From Bradyrhizobium diazoefficiens (GTDB lineage: Bacteria > Pseudomonadota > Alphaproteobacteria > Rhizobiales > Xanthobacteraceae): 64,000 nucleotides of DNA. The position numbers and the translations under genes are program-made. The notes under the pieces are model-generated. The model made no database searches, was not told where the DNA came from, and saw only the letters and a list, made by a program, of their open reading frames with translations. Within the stretch, counting starts at the first letter, position 1. Each line of letters starts with the position of its first letter. This document shows, one piece after another, positions 36,122 through 45,558 of this stretch. The DNA lies in assembly GCF_016599855.1 (NCBI RefSeq), contig NZ_CP067041.1:3596001-3660000 (forward strand). The letters are read 5' to 3'.

Positions 36122-36558
36122 GGGGCGGCGGGCGGAACCTGGATGACCGAGAAGAACAGGCCGAGTTGCCGAATGGCGTTAGCGAAATTCTCGTAATTGA
36201 CGGGCTTGGTAATATAGACGTTGCAACCGAGTTCGTAGCAACGCTTGATTTCCTGGCTGTCATCGGTCGTCGTCAGGACGACCACGGGAGAGGCCTTCAG
36301 ATATTTGTTTTCCTTGATCTGCTTCAGGATATCGATGCCCGACATATCTGGCAAATTGAGGTCGAGCAGGATCAATAGCGCATTGCCCTTTTGCACAAAT
36401 CCGCTGCCGTCGGCGCCGAACAGATGCTTCATCGCATCGGTACCATTGGCGAAGGCGAGGATCTCGTTGTTGACGCCGGACCTGCGGATGTTGCGCTCGA
36501 TCAGTCGGGCGTGTCCCTCGTCGTCCTCGATCATGATGATGGTGACAGGCTGGGTCAT
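36118..36558 (-). CDS. Single-domain response regulator (Rcp1-like)
   Basis: The 146-residue receiver has IEDDEGHARLIERN at 10-23, Asp66 in LLDLNLPDMSG and the TKPVNYENF loop; the form is typical of regulators paired with phytochrome-like or CHASE3 kinases. There is no output domain. The start overlaps the kinase gene upstream by 4 nt and its stop overlaps the downstream REC-HisKA_2 gene by 4 nt, so it is the middle relay of the operon. Confidence 0.9.
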   Translation of the reverse strand: MTQPVTIIMIEDDEGHARLIERNIRRSGVNNEILAFANGTDAMKHLFGADGSGFVQKGNALLILLDLNLPDMSGIDILKQIKENKYLKASPVVVLTTTDDSQEIKRCYELGCNVYITKPVNYENFANAIRQLGLFFSVIQVPPAAP

Positions 36559-38081
36559 TTGTCCGTATTCCGGTTACTCGTGTTCCATTTGACGGGCAGC
36601 GTGATCGTGAATGTACTTCCGTGGTTGAGTTCTGACGATACCGACATGGTGCCGCCGAGGCGGCGGACCAAGGCGCGGACATGGGCAAGGCCGATCCCCT
36701 GGCCCGGCTTGTCCTGGGTTCCGGCGCGGCGGAATAGGTCAAAGATGCGCTGGTGGTCCTTGGCGTCGATGCCGCGGCCGTTGTCGCTGACCTCGAAGAT
36801 CGCATAGCCGAGCTTGGTCCGGCCACGGATCGCGATTTCGCCTGGAATGCCGGCCTTGAGATATTTGATGGCGTTGTCGATCAGATTGGAGAAGATCTGC
36901 TCCACCGCGAGACGGTCGCTGACGATGTTCGGGAGATCGCCCACCCGGATCTCGGCTTGGGCCTCCGCGGCCTGATGGGCGACCGTCGCGGCGATCGATT
37001 CGATCAGCTCGCGCATGTCGATGCTGACCGGCTCGAATTCGCGCCGTCCCTCGCGGGTGAGGTTGAGGATCGCCGAGATCAGGCGATCCATCTTGGCGAT
37101 CGAAGATTTGATGAAGCCGAGCGCCTCGGAAAAGTCTTGTGCGAGCTGCCGGTCCGGCTCCTTGAGCATGATCTCAGCGGCTTCATTTGCCACCGGCGGC
37201 GGCCCGTCCGCCGGGACATGGGTGAGGCTGCTGATGCGCCGGAAAATGTCTTTGCCCAATTCGTCGAGCTCGCTGGTGAAGCCCATGATATTAACGAGGG
37301 GCGAACGCAGATCGTGGCTGACGATATAGGCAAAGCGCTGGATCTCGTTGTTGGCTTCCCGCAGGTCCGCGGTGCGTTCGTCGACAGTCGTCTCGAGATT
37401 GAGGTTGGCGTCGCGCAGCTGCACCTCGGCTTCGTCGCGGGCCATTGCGGAGCGGCGTACCAGCCAGATCGAGAGCAGGGCCAGCACGACAACAAGGCCG
37501 GAGCCGATGCCGGTCATCGACGCCGCCAACGTCTGGCTCCGGTCCGAATTTGCTGTGCGGATCCGGAATAGCCGTTCCTCCTCACGGATCATCGCGTTGG
37601 CAAGATTGTTGATTGTCGTCGGCGTGTCGCCGCCGGCGGCCTCGCGGACCAGCGTCCTGGCTTGTTCAGGTTGACCCTGCCTGATGAAAGCCATCTCGCG
37701 CGAAAACTGGTCGAGCCGGGTCTTGATGGCTGCGCTGAGCTTCTCGATGATTTCGCGCTGCGCGGGACTGTCGCCGATCAGGCGCGCGAGCTTGTCGAGC
37801 GCCGGAATGATTGCCGCAACGGCGTTCTGATGGTCTCTCTCGAAATCCGGTCCGAGCGTGAGAAGATAGCCGCGAGCGCTGCTCTCGGCCCGGCGGAGTT
37901 CGAGCAGCAGGGTATTGACCTGGTTCTCCACCTCGACGGTGTGGATCACCCATTTGCTGTCGTCGCGGGCCTTGTTGACGAGATAGACGGAGCCGGCGCT
38001 GATCGCGGTCAGCACCAGGAGTCCCGCTGCGAACAGCAGGATCTGCCAAAATGCGCGCCTCCGCTGCGCCTCGGCCGTCAC
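36555..38081 (-). CDS. CHASE3 sensor histidine kinase
   Basis: A 508-residue membrane kinase: helix at 12-34, periplasmic CHASE3 (about 38-180, with RRAESSARGYLL), second helix at 187-208, coiled coil, HisKA with His256 in AYIVSHDLRSPLVNIMGF, and HATPase with FSNLIDNAIKY, DNGRGI and GQGIGLAHV. The start is a GTG at 38081 with AAGG upstream. An EcfG-type promoter lies about 67 nt before it. It probably passes phosphate to the coupled response regulator. Confidence 0.88.
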   Translation of the reverse strand: MTAEAQRRRAFWQILLFAAGLLVLTAISAGSVYLVNKARDDSKWVIHTVEVENQVNTLLLELRRAESSARGYLLTLGPDFERDHQNAVAAIIPALDKLARLIGDSPAQREIIEKLSAAIKTRLDQFSREMAFIRQGQPEQARTLVREAAGGDTPTTINNLANAMIREEERLFRIRTANSDRSQTLAASMTGIGSGLVVVLALLSIWLVRRSAMARDEAEVQLRDANLNLETTVDERTADLREANNEIQRFAYIVSHDLRSPLVNIMGFTSELDELGKDIFRRISSLTHVPADGPPPVANEAAEIMLKEPDRQLAQDFSEALGFIKSSIAKMDRLISAILNLTREGRREFEPVSIDMRELIESIAATVAHQAAEAQAEIRVGDLPNIVSDRLAVEQIFSNLIDNAIKYLKAGIPGEIAIRGRTKLGYAIFEVSDNGRGIDAKDHQRIFDLFRRAGTQDKPGQGIGLAHVRALVRRLGGTMSVSSELNHGSTFTITLPVKWNTSNRNTDK

Positions 38082-38123
38082 GATGGTCTCGCCTTGTCAG
38101 GCTGAGTGGAATTCAAAACGCCC

Positions 38124-38167
38124 CCTTGGAACTGACTCCGCGTCCAAAACGCGATTGGAGCCAAGGG
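38124..38167. repeat. Branched inverted repeat between accC and the CHASE3 kinase gene
   Basis: CCCCTTGG and CCAAGGGG arms enclose CTCC/GGAG and CGCGT/ACGCG pairs. The structure overlaps the EcfG-type promoter and could also act as the accC terminator, since GCGTTTTG follows it on the minus strand. Confidence 0.45.
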
Positions 38168-38172
38168 GTTCC
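38148..38172 (-). promoter_or_regulatory. Putative sigma-EcfG promoter of the CHASE3 kinase operon
   Basis: On the minus strand GGAAC (38172-38168) and CGTT (38151-38148) are separated by 16 nt, a perfect consensus, in the 104-nt gap between accC and the kinase start. Confidence 0.65.
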
Positions 38173-38185
38173 ATGGGCGAGACGA

Positions 38186-39544
38186 TTATTTCCCGGCGGG
38201 TTCCAACTTGCCGGCTAGATACTGCTCCAGCCAGTGAATGTGGTAGTCGCCGTCGATGATCGCGGGCTGGCGCACCAGATCGCGGAACAACGGCAGGGTG
38301 GTCTCGATACCATCGACCACCATCTCGTCCAGCGCCCGGCGCAGCCGCATCAGGCATTCGGCCCGGGTCTTGCCGTGGACAATCAGTTTGCCGACCAGGG
38401 AGTCGTAGTACGGCGGGATCTGGTAGCCTTGATAGACCGCCGAATCGATGCGTACGCCGAGGCCGCCGGGCGGATGATATTGCGAAATCCGGCCGGGCGA
38501 GGGCCGGAAGGTCTGCGGGTTCTCGGCATTGATGCGGCACTCGATGGCGTGGCCGATGATCTGAATCTCGCTCTGCTTGGCCGGCAGCTCGCCGCCCGCG
38601 GCGATGCGGATCTGCTCCAGCACGAGATCGATGTCGGTGATGCTCTCGGTGACGGGATGCTCGACCTGGATGCGCGTGTTCATCTCGATGAAGTAGAACT
38701 CGCCGTCCTCGAACAGGAACTCGATGGTGCCGACGCCGAGATATTTCATCTCGCGCATCGCCTTCGCGCAGGTCTCGCCGATCTTGGCGCGCGCAGCCGC
38801 GGCCAGCACGGGCGAGGGGCCTTCCTCCCAGACCTTCTGGTGGCGGCGCTGCAGCGAGCAGTCGCGCTCGCCGAGATGGATCGCGCCGCCGCGGCCGTCG
38901 CCGAGGATCTGGATCTCGATGTGGCGCGGCTTCTGAAGGTATTTCTCCAGATAGACGGAGGCGTCGCCGAACGCGGATTTCGCCTCGTTGGCCGCAGTCG
39001 ACAGCGCGACCTGGAGATCCGCCTCGCTCTGCGCAACCTTCATGCCGCGGCCGCCGCCGCCGGCAGCGGCCTTCACCAGCACGGGAAAGCCGATCTTCCT
39101 GGCGATCGCCATTGCGTCGTCATTGGGACCGACCGCACCGTCGGAGCCGGGCACCACCGGGATGCCAAGCCGCTTGGCGGTCTTCTTGGCCTCGATCTTG
39201 TCGCCCATCAGGCGGATGTGCTCGGCCTTGGGGCCGATGAATTGCAGATTGTGCTCGCCGAGGATCTCCGCGAAGCGCGCGTTCTCCGACAGGAAGCCGT
39301 AGCCGGGATGGACGGCGTCGGCGCCGGTGATCTCGCAGGCCGCGAGCAGCGCGGGGACGTTGAGGTAGCTGTCCTTCGAAGGCGGCGGCCCGATGCAGAC
39401 GCTCTCGTCCGACAGGCGTACATGCATCGCGTCGGCGTCGGCGGTGGAGTGCACGGCAACGGTCGCGATCCCGAGCTCCTTGCAGGCCCGCAGGATGCGA
39501 AGGGCGATCTCGCCACGATTGGCTATGAGGATCTTGTCGAACAT
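38186..39544 (-). CDS. accC: Acetyl-CoA carboxylase, biotin carboxylase subunit
   Basis: The 452-residue ATP-grasp enzyme carboxylates biotin on AccB in the first step of fatty-acid synthesis. Motifs: [16 protein letters not shown] at 2-17, the Gly-rich ATP loop [29 protein letters not shown] and the [11 protein letters not shown] segment. It is of full length with the start at 39544. It lies 59 nt after accB, with aroQ upstream of that: a common alphaproteobacterial operon. Confidence 0.97.
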   Translation of the reverse strand: MFDKILIANRGEIALRILRACKELGIATVAVHSTADADAMHVRLSDESVCIGPPPSKDSYLNVPALLAACEITGADAVHPGYGFLSENARFAEILGEHNLQFIGPKAEHIRLMGDKIEAKKTAKRLGIPVVPGSDGAVGPNDDAMAIARKIGFPVLVKAAAGGGGRGMKVAQSEADLQVALSTAANEAKSAFGDASVYLEKYLQKPRHIEIQILGDGRGGAIHLGERDCSLQRRHQKVWEEGPSPVLAAAARAKIGETCAKAMREMKYLGVGTIEFLFEDGEFYFIEMNTRIQVEHPVTESITDIDLVLEQIRIAAGGELPAKQSEIQIIGHAIECRINAENPQTFRPSPGRISQYHPPGGLGVRIDSAVYQGYQIPPYYDSLVGKLIVHGKTRAECLMRLRRALDEMVVDGIETTLPLFRDLVRQPAIIDGDYHIHWLEQYLAGKLEPAGK

Positions 39545-39603
39545 GGTGTCCTTAAGGGACTGGCGCGCGGAAAGCGGCGAGGGCGGCGTGCCGGCCCGTG
39601 CCG

Positions 39604-40089
39604 TTACTCAATAATGACCAGCGGCTCGCCGAACTCGACCGGCTGGCCGTCCTCGACCAGGATCTGCGTGACTGTACCGGCGCGCGTCGAGGGGATCTGA
39701 TTCATGGTCTTCATCGCTTCGATGATCAGCAGGGTCTGGCCGACCGCAACCTTCGAACCGACCTCGACGAACGGCTTGGCGCCGGGCTCCGGCGCCCAAT
39801 AGGCAGTGCCGACCATCGGCGAGGTCACGGCGCCCGGATGCTTGGAGATGTCTGCTGCGGCGGCTGCGGCCGCCGGGGCAGGCGCCGCGACGAGCGCGGG
39901 TGCGGCGGCTGCGACCGGCATCGTCGCAGCGACACTGATATTGCGGGCGACCCGCAGGCGCAGGCCGGCGCGCTCGATCTCGATCTCGGTGAGGCTGGTC
40001 TCATCGAGCAGCAGAGCAAGCTCACGGACGAGCGCGGAGTCCTCGCTGGAAAACTTTACGGCTGCTTTGTCGTCTGGCTGGCGCGCCAT
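39604..40089 (-). CDS. accB: Acetyl-CoA carboxylase biotin carboxyl carrier protein
   Basis: The 161-residue carrier has an N-terminal helical region (about 8-52), an Ala/Pro-rich linker (53-80) and a biotinyl domain with the acceptor Lys127 in IEAMKTMN. The thumb region and the end [14 protein letters not shown] are intact. The ATG at 40089 begins [13 protein letters not shown]; the longer frame from 40206 overlaps aroQ and is rejected. Cytoplasmic; works with AccC and with AccAD encoded elsewhere. Confidence 0.96.
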   Translation of the reverse strand: MARQPDDKAAVKFSSEDSALVRELALLLDETSLTEIEIERAGLRLRVARNISVAATMPVAAAAPALVAAPAPAAAAAAADISKHPGAVTSPMVGTAYWAPEPGAKPFVEVGSKVAVGQTLLIIEAMKTMNQIPSTRAGTVTQILVEDGQPVEFGEPLVIIE

Positions 40090-40127
40090 GTTGTTTGATC
40101 CGAATGTTCTGTGTGAGAGAGGGAGCG

Positions 40128-40595
40128 TCAGGCTTTTGGCTTGATGCCGATCTTGGCGGCAAGGCCCTGGATGGCGAGGCGGTAGCCCTCGATGCCGAAA
40201 CCGCACAGCGAGGCGAAGGCCGCACGCGCGGTGTAGGAATGGTGACGGAAGCTCTCGCGGGCGTGGATGTTGGTCACGTGCACCTCGACGGTCGGGATCT
40301 GCACCGCGAGCAGCGCGTCGTGCAGCGCGATCGAGGTATGCGAATAGCCCCCGGCATTGATGATGATGCCCTTCATCTTGCGGGCGTGAGCCTCGTGGAT
40401 GAAGTCGATCAACTCGCCCTCACGGTTGGACTGCCGGCAGTCGGCCTTGAGGCCGAAGGTCGCGGCCGTCTCCCGGCACAGCGCCTCGACGTCGGCTAAG
40501 GTGGCGTGGCCATACTTCTCGGGCTCGCGCGTCCCCAACATGTTGAGGTTCGGCCCGTTGAGAACGAGGATCGTGTCGGTTGCTAGTTCGGCCAT
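40128..40595 (-). CDS. aroQ: 3-dehydroquinate dehydratase, type II
   Basis: The 155-residue dodecameric enzyme of the shikimate pathway converts 3-dehydroquinate to 3-dehydroshikimate. Motifs: [20 protein letters not shown] with catalytic Arg23 and Tyr28, [33 protein letters not shown] and [17 protein letters not shown]. The ATG at 40595 fits the family; the frame from 40643 is longer without support. It is the first gene of aroQ-accB-accC, 38 nt before accB. Confidence 0.96.
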   Translation of the reverse strand: MAELATDTILVLNGPNLNMLGTREPEKYGHATLADVEALCRETAATFGLKADCRQSNREGELIDFIHEAHARKMKGIIINAGGYSHTSIALHDALLAVQIPTVEVHVTNIHARESFRHHSYTARAAFASLCGFGIEGYRLAIQGLAAKIGIKPKA

Positions 40596-40772
40596 TCCTG
40601 TCCCGGAAAGGTGTTTCGGCGTGGCGGCGGTTATAGGTAACAAAGTGACCTAGGGGAAGCCTTGAAGGGTCTCCGGGACGGCTTCAGGCACCTCATCCAG
40701 TGTGCAAAAACCTGTGCGGAAACTACGGAAATTGCTTGTTAACCAGTCCAAAGCGTGGCTGTCGCCAAACGC

Positions 40773-40802
40773 AAAGGGGGCGGGCATCGCTGCCCGCCCT
40801 CC
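40773..40802 (-). terminator. Terminator after the DUF1236 gene
   Basis: On the minus strand AGGGCGGGCA / TGCCCGCCC forms a stem followed by CCTTTGCGTTT, 20 nt after the stop. Confidence 0.65.
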
Positions 40803-40822
40803 GAGGTTGCCGTCGTCCGGCC

Positions 40823-41647
40823 TTAGGCGTTCAGGACCGCCACGATCTCGTAGGTGTCCGGATTGATGATCACGATCTCATCCTTGACGAGGACGTACTT
40901 GTAGGTCCGCCACTCCGGATAGATCGTCACGACCCGCGATGGCAGGGCATGCAGTTCGATGCCCTCGCGCGGAATACGGGTGCCGACGGAGATCGAGAAG
41001 TTCACGTTGGTCACCGGCCGCACGTGCTCCTCGTGGATCGCCGAGGTGATCTGCGTGCGCTGCTCGGTCGACAGCTTGGCACCGGCGCCGGCCTGACCGA
41101 CCGTCGTATTGGTGTTGGTCTGGCCCTGAGCGTTCTGGTTGGTGCGTGTCTCGGTGCCCTTCTGGTTCTCGGCATTGTTGGTGCTGCTGGTGCCACTCTT
41201 GGTGCCCTCAGCCTTCATGTCCTTCTGGTCCTTGGCGCCGGACTTGCTGGTGTCCTGGCTCATGCTCTTGGATTTGTCCTGCTGACCCTGCGCGCGTTCC
41301 TCATTGCGCTGGCCCTTGGTGGCGCCGGACTTCTCCTCGGCCGCGTTCTTGTTCATCTCACGGCCGGAGCGCTCGTCCTTCGTGGCGCCGGAGGACTTTT
41401 CCTCGGCCGAGGTACCGGACTTCATCGTGCTGGAGCCGCCAGCCTGGCCGACGGTGCCCTTCTCGTGGGTGGATTCCTTGCCCATCGAGCCGCTGCGCTC
41501 GGCCGCGCCGCCCGAAGACTGCGAGTGCTGCATCGGCTGCGCGCCTGCACCGCCGTTCTCGTTCTTCATCGTGCCTTGTGCGTTCGCCAGTCCGGTGCCT
41601 GCGACGAGTGAGAGCGCGGCAACCGAGATCATAAAGCGGTTCAACAT
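40823..41647 (-). CDS. DUF1236 domain-containing exported protein
   Basis: The 274-residue protein has a signal peptide (MLNRFMISVAALSLVAGTGL, cleaved near ANA/QG), a long hydrophilic low-complexity middle (about 25-190) rich in Lys, Ser, Glu, Gln and Gly with EEKSSGATK/EEKSGATK repeats, and the DUF1236 domain at the C-terminus (IPREGIELHALPSRVVTIYP, then VLVKDEIVIINPDTYEIVAV). The middle resembles hydrophilin-like stress proteins in composition. GAGGAG precedes the ATG at 41647, and an EcfG-type promoter lies upstream, so it is probably induced by general stress. Confidence 0.85.
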   Translation of the reverse strand: MLNRFMISVAALSLVAGTGLANAQGTMKNENGGAGAQPMQHSQSSGGAAERSGSMGKESTHEKGTVGQAGGSSTMKSGTSAEEKSSGATKDERSGREMNKNAAEEKSGATKGQRNEERAQGQQDKSKSMSQDTSKSGAKDQKDMKAEGTKSGTSSTNNAENQKGTETRTNQNAQGQTNTNTTVGQAGAGAKLSTEQRTQITSAIHEEHVRPVTNVNFSISVGTRIPREGIELHALPSRVVTIYPEWRTYKYVLVKDEIVIINPDTYEIVAVLNA

Positions 41648-41690
41648 CGTATTCTCCTCACGTGTTTCTTGCGTCATTGCCCGCGCCGTC

Positions 41691-41715
41691 AACGGGAGGA
41701 GGTGTCACTTGTTCC
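41691..41715 (-). promoter_or_regulatory. Putative sigma-EcfG promoter of the DUF1236 gene
   Basis: On the minus strand GGAAC (41715-41711) and CGTT (41694-41691) are separated by 16 nt; CGTT ends 43 nt before the ATG. Confidence 0.65.
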
Positions 41716-41810
41716 GGAACATCCGCTGTTCCCAAACATTTGTTTCCTAAACGCGGGATGAACGCTCGCGCCGGATTCACGCCAGGATTTGTGCAGCGCT
41801 TTGGCCAATG

Positions 41811-41837
41811 AAAAAGGCCGGCTTTTCAGCCGGCCTC
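41811..41837 (-). terminator. Terminator after the DsbA-like gene
   Basis: AGGCCGGC / GCCGGCCT arms (41815-41822, 41829-41836). On the minus strand the hairpin is followed by TTTTTC. Confidence 0.8.
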
Positions 41838-41898
41838 GTTGCGAGCGTGAGTTGCAAAGCGGCTGATCAGCAAGTCGCGCTGTCAGCAGGTCGCCTCA

Positions 41899-42666
41899 TC
41901 AGCAGGTCGCCTTGCCGCAGCGGGCAACGCCGATCTTTTCCTTGAGGCCCTCGAGGCCGACGGCGCCGACCACGATCTGCTTGCCGATCACGTAGCTCGG
42001 CGTGCCGTTCATGCCCATCGCTTCTGCGAGCTTGAAGTTCTCCTCGATGGTGGCGCGCACCTCGGGATTGGCCATGTCCTTCTCGATCTTCGCGACGTCG
42101 AGGCCTGCCTCCTTGGCCGCTTGAATCGCGCGCGCCTTGTCGGCCGGGCCGCGGCCGCCGAGCAGCTTCTGGTGGAAGTCGAGATATTTCTTGCCGGAGG
42201 GATCCTGCATACGCACGGCGACCGCGACCTGGGCTGCTTCGACCGAGCCCTGGCTCAGCACCGGAAACTCCTTCAGCACGACCTTCAGCTTGGGATCCGA
42301 TTTCATCAGGTCGAGCATGTCGCTCATCGCGCGCTTGCAATAGCCGCAATTGTAATCGAAGAACTCGACGAACGTGACGTCGCCGTCCTTGTTGCCGAGC
42401 ACGACCTGGCGCGGCGAGTTGAAGATCGCATCCGAGTTCTGCGCGATGCTGGCCTCGTGCTTCTTGGTTTCGGCGTCAGCCTGGCGCTTGCTGAGCTCGG
42501 TCATGGCCTCCTCGAGTACCTCGGGATGGCTGACCAGGTAATTCTTGACGATCGCCTCGATATCGGTGCGCTGGGCATCCGAGAAGCTGTCGGCCGAAGC
42601 CGGTCCCGTTGCGCCGAAGATGGCGAGCGCAAACAGCGCGGAAGCAAGCAGGCGCAGCGAAGGCAT
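41899..42666 (-). CDS. DsbA-family thiol:disulfide oxidoreductase
   Basis: The 255-residue periplasmic protein has a signal peptide at residues 1-25 (ends PASADS), a helical N-terminal region typical of ScsC/BdbD-like members, and a thioredoxin domain with Cys107-Gly-Tyr-Cys110 in FFDYNCGYCKRA and the cis-Pro loop in MNGTPSYVIG. An extra C-terminal cysteine pair (ARCGKATC) is notable. AGAGGA precedes the ATG at 42666. It is 104 nt downstream of the BepA-like protease gene on the same strand, so both may serve envelope protein quality control. Confidence 0.9.
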   Translation of the reverse strand: MPSLRLLASALFALAIFGATGPASADSFSDAQRTDIEAIVKNYLVSHPEVLEEAMTELSKRQADAETKKHEASIAQNSDAIFNSPRQVVLGNKDGDVTFVEFFDYNCGYCKRAMSDMLDLMKSDPKLKVVLKEFPVLSQGSVEAAQVAVAVRMQDPSGKKYLDFHQKLLGGRGPADKARAIQAAKEAGLDVAKIEKDMANPEVRATIEENFKLAEAMGMNGTPSYVIGKQIVVGAVGLEGLKEKIGVARCGKATC

Positions 42667-42770
42667 TGGCAAATCCTCTTATCCAGAGCAGGTTTCGAAA
42701 AAAGCGTCCCGGCGGACCTATGCGTAGTGTCGGGACGTGACGGTGGCAGTTGTCCTGATCAGATGTCGTT

Positions 42771-44174
42771 CTAGTTGCGCGGCGGTTTCGATGCCACGAT
42801 GTCGTCGGCCTTGACCCATCCGGGCGTACCGATGGCGAAACGGGTTTTCGCACGCGTGGCGAGCTCGCGAGCGGTCTTGTTGTCGCCGCGCAAGTATGCG
42901 GCTTGGGCGGAGGCGAGATCCGCCTCGGCATAGTCTCCCTTCCGGCCATAGGCCATCGCGAGCTGAGTGTAGCCGATCGGCGCCTCGGGCTCGCGTGCCA
43001 CCGCGGCGCGGAGAATCCTGATAGCGTCGTCGGTGTAGGCCTTATTATCGGTTCCAACCAGAGCTTGCCCAAGTAACATCTCGATGAGGGCCGCATTGTT
43101 CGAGAGTGCGACCGCCTTGCGCAGGGGGGCGATTGCGTCGGCGGGCTTGCCGCTCTCCAGCAGAGCCTGGCCGCGGACCTCGTAGAAGTACGGGTTGTTC
43201 GGCTGCACCGCGATCAGCGCATCGATCTGGGTCAGCGCGCTGCGCAGATCACCGTGGAGATAGGTGCTGATGGCGCGGGCATAGCGGGCCGGCAGGCTGT
43301 CATTGGTCAGGGGGTAGCGGCGATACACCGTCTCCGGCCGCTCCATGAAGGCGGAGATCTTGGCGCGCACCATATCGTGGCGGAGCTGGAGTGCGGGATC
43401 GTCCTTCTTGTCCCAATAGGGGCTGCTGCTGGCAAATTCCTGGAGCGCGGCGACGCGTTCGGCAGGCATCGGGTGCGACTGCAGATAGGGATCGGTGCCG
43501 CGTGCCGCGAACAGGCTCTCGCTCGTGAAGCGCTTGAAGGTCTCGTACATGCCCTTCGGGGATTGCTGGGTCGCGGTCAGGAATTTCACGCCGGCGCGGT
43601 CGGCGTTTTCCTCCTGCTGGCGCTGATAGGACAGCAGAGAGCGGCGGATCATCTCCTGCGGTCCGGCGATTGCAGCCGCGCCGGCATTGGCGAGCCCGTT
43701 GTTACCGCTGCTGGAGCCGCGGCTGGCGCCTACGGCGAGGGCGCCGGCGCCCAGCAGCATGGCGATGATCATCTGCGTCTGCGCACTGGCGAGCTGCTCG
43801 CGCATCTTGGCCAGATGGCCGCCGGCCAGATGCCCGGTCTCGTGCGCAAGCACGCCGATCAGCTGGTTCGGCGTCTCCGACTGCATGATCGCGCCATAAT
43901 TGACGAAGATGCGGCGGCCATCGGCGACGAACGCGTTGAACGAGCTGTCGTTGATGATCACGATCTGGATGTTCTGCTTCTCCAGACCGGCGACGCGCAG
44001 GATCGGGCGGGTATATTCGCGCAACAATTGCTCGGTTTCGGTGTCGCGCAGGACGGGCGGTCCGCGGCCTTCCTGCGCCTGCGTCGTCGGGATCGGCAGC
44101 AGCGCAATTGCAGCCGCCGTGACGAGGGCGGTGAGAGCGGAGGCCTTCTTGCGCAATGCGATCTGGAGCAACAT
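42771..44174 (-). CDS. M48-family metalloprotease with TPR repeats (BepA-like)
   Basis: The 467-residue periplasmic protein has a signal peptide (cleaved near TTQA/QE), an M48 domain with the zinc motif His111-Glu-Thr-Gly-His115 and the third ligand in EENADRAG, and TPR repeats from about 300 to the end (RGQALLESGKPADAIAPLRK, YTQLAMAYGRKGDYAEADLA). This is the architecture of BepA/YfgC, which degrades or assists outer-membrane proteins such as LptD. The start is the ATG at 44174, with a TTG directly before it. It is divergent from an aminotransferase gene. Confidence 0.9.
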   Translation of the reverse strand: MLLQIALRKKASALTALVTAAAIALLPIPTTQAQEGRGPPVLRDTETEQLLREYTRPILRVAGLEKQNIQIVIINDSSFNAFVADGRRIFVNYGAIMQSETPNQLIGVLAHETGHLAGGHLAKMREQLASAQTQMIIAMLLGAGALAVGASRGSSSGNNGLANAGAAAIAGPQEMIRRSLLSYQRQQEENADRAGVKFLTATQQSPKGMYETFKRFTSESLFAARGTDPYLQSHPMPAERVAALQEFASSSPYWDKKDDPALQLRHDMVRAKISAFMERPETVYRRYPLTNDSLPARYARAISTYLHGDLRSALTQIDALIAVQPNNPYFYEVRGQALLESGKPADAIAPLRKAVALSNNAALIEMLLGQALVGTDNKAYTDDAIRILRAAVAREPEAPIGYTQLAMAYGRKGDYAEADLASAQAAYLRGDNKTARELATRAKTRFAIGTPGWVKADDIVASKPPRN

Positions 44175-44336
44175 CAAAGGTTTTTCGAAAGCAGTTTCGT
44201 GACTGGTTTTGGCGATTGGCGGCTGACCGGATACGCGATATGCCTTATGAGCCGTATAATGCGGCTAGTCTGGGGCGCAAGCGCCCTGTTTTCCGGAACT
44301 GAACAGGCCGGTGCGCCAGCGGAAATAGCAGAAACG

Positions 44337-45524
44337 ATGCACGATGCGACATTGAGGAGCCGGGTGGGGCAGTGGCTCGAGCCCTCCCGCCGCAGTGATG
44401 TTCCCCCGTTCATGGTGATGGACGTGATGGCGGCTGCGGCTCGGATCGAGGCGGCCGGCGGCCACGTCATCCACATGGAGGTTGGTCAGCCTGCGGCGGG
44501 CGCGCCGAAAACCGCAATTGCGGCGGCGCAGGTTGCGCTACAGGCGGGTCGGATCGACTACACCTCGGCGCTCGGCATTCCCTCCCTGCGCGAGCGCATC
44601 GCGCGGCATTATCGCGACGCCTATGGCTGCACCGTCAGTCCTGACAGGATCGTGGTGACGACGGGCTCATCCGGCGGGTTCATCCTGGCCTTCCTGGCGA
44701 TGTTCGAGCCGGGTGATCGCGTTGCCGTCACGGTGCCGGGCTATCCGCCGTATCGCCACATCCTCACAGCGCTCGGCTGCGAACCGGTATTGATCGAGAC
44801 CACCAACGAAACGCGCCACGCGCTCACCGGCGAGGCGCTGCTCGCCGTCCATCGCAAGGCGCCCCTGAAGGGCGTGCTGGTCGGCAGCCCCGCCAATCCG
44901 ACGGGAACCATGATGTCCCGCGAGGCGCTCGCCGGCCTGATCGCGGCCTCTGAGGATGCGGGCATCCGCTTCATCTCCGACGAGATCTATCACGGGCTTG
45001 ATTACGCGTTTCCGGCGGTGACGGCGGCGGCGCTGTCCGAGCACACCGTCGTGATCAATTCGTTCTCGAAGTATTTTTGCATGACGGGCTGGCGCGTCGG
45101 CTGGATGCTCGCGCCCGAGACCCTGGTGCGTCCGATCGAGCGGCTGCAGCAGAATCTCTCGATCTCGGTGCCGTCGCTATCGCAGATCGCGGCGGAGGCC
45201 GCCTTCGACGGCGCTGCCGAGATGGAACAGATCAAGCACGGCTATCAGGAAAATCGGCGCATTCTGATCGAGGGATTGCCAAAGGCCGGGCTCAGCAAGT
45301 TCCTGCCTGCGGACGGAGCGTTCTATCTCTATGCCGACGTCTCTGACTTCACCTCCGACAGTTTCGACTTCGCCAAACTGATGCTGGAGCAGGCCCACGT
45401 TGCGGCAACACCAGGTGTCGACTTCGATCCGATTCATGGCCGCTCGTTCATCCGATTCTCCTATGCACGTTCGGCCGCGGAGATGCGGGAGGCAGTTGAC
45501 CGGATCGCTCACTGGCTTAAATAG
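44337..45524 (+). CDS. Class I/II pyridoxal-phosphate aminotransferase
   Basis: The 395-residue fold-type I enzyme contains HMEVGQPAAGAP, TTGSSGGFILAFLAMFEPGD, GSPANPTGTMM, ISDEIYHGLDY and the Schiff-base Lys in NSFSKYFCMTGWRVGWM; Arg of FIRFSYARS binds the substrate carboxylate. It belongs to the aspartate aminotransferase-like branch; the donor cannot be set. The ATG at 44337 gives the usual length; the frame is open much further upstream only because it is antisense to the protease gene. Confidence 0.9.
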   Translation: MHDATLRSRVGQWLEPSRRSDVPPFMVMDVMAAAARIEAAGGHVIHMEVGQPAAGAPKTAIAAAQVALQAGRIDYTSALGIPSLRERIARHYRDAYGCTVSPDRIVVTTGSSGGFILAFLAMFEPGDRVAVTVPGYPPYRHILTALGCEPVLIETTNETRHALTGEALLAVHRKAPLKGVLVGSPANPTGTMMSREALAGLIAASEDAGIRFISDEIYHGLDYAFPAVTAAALSEHTVVINSFSKYFCMTGWRVGWMLAPETLVRPIERLQQNLSISVPSLSQIAAEAAFDGAAEMEQIKHGYQENRRILIEGLPKAGLSKFLPADGAFYLYADVSDFTSDSFDFAKLMLEQAHVAATPGVDFDPIHGRSFIRFSYARSAAEMREAVDRIAHWLK

Positions 45525-45558
45525 CCGCCAGTTTTCAAATAACGCTCCGGAGTGCATC

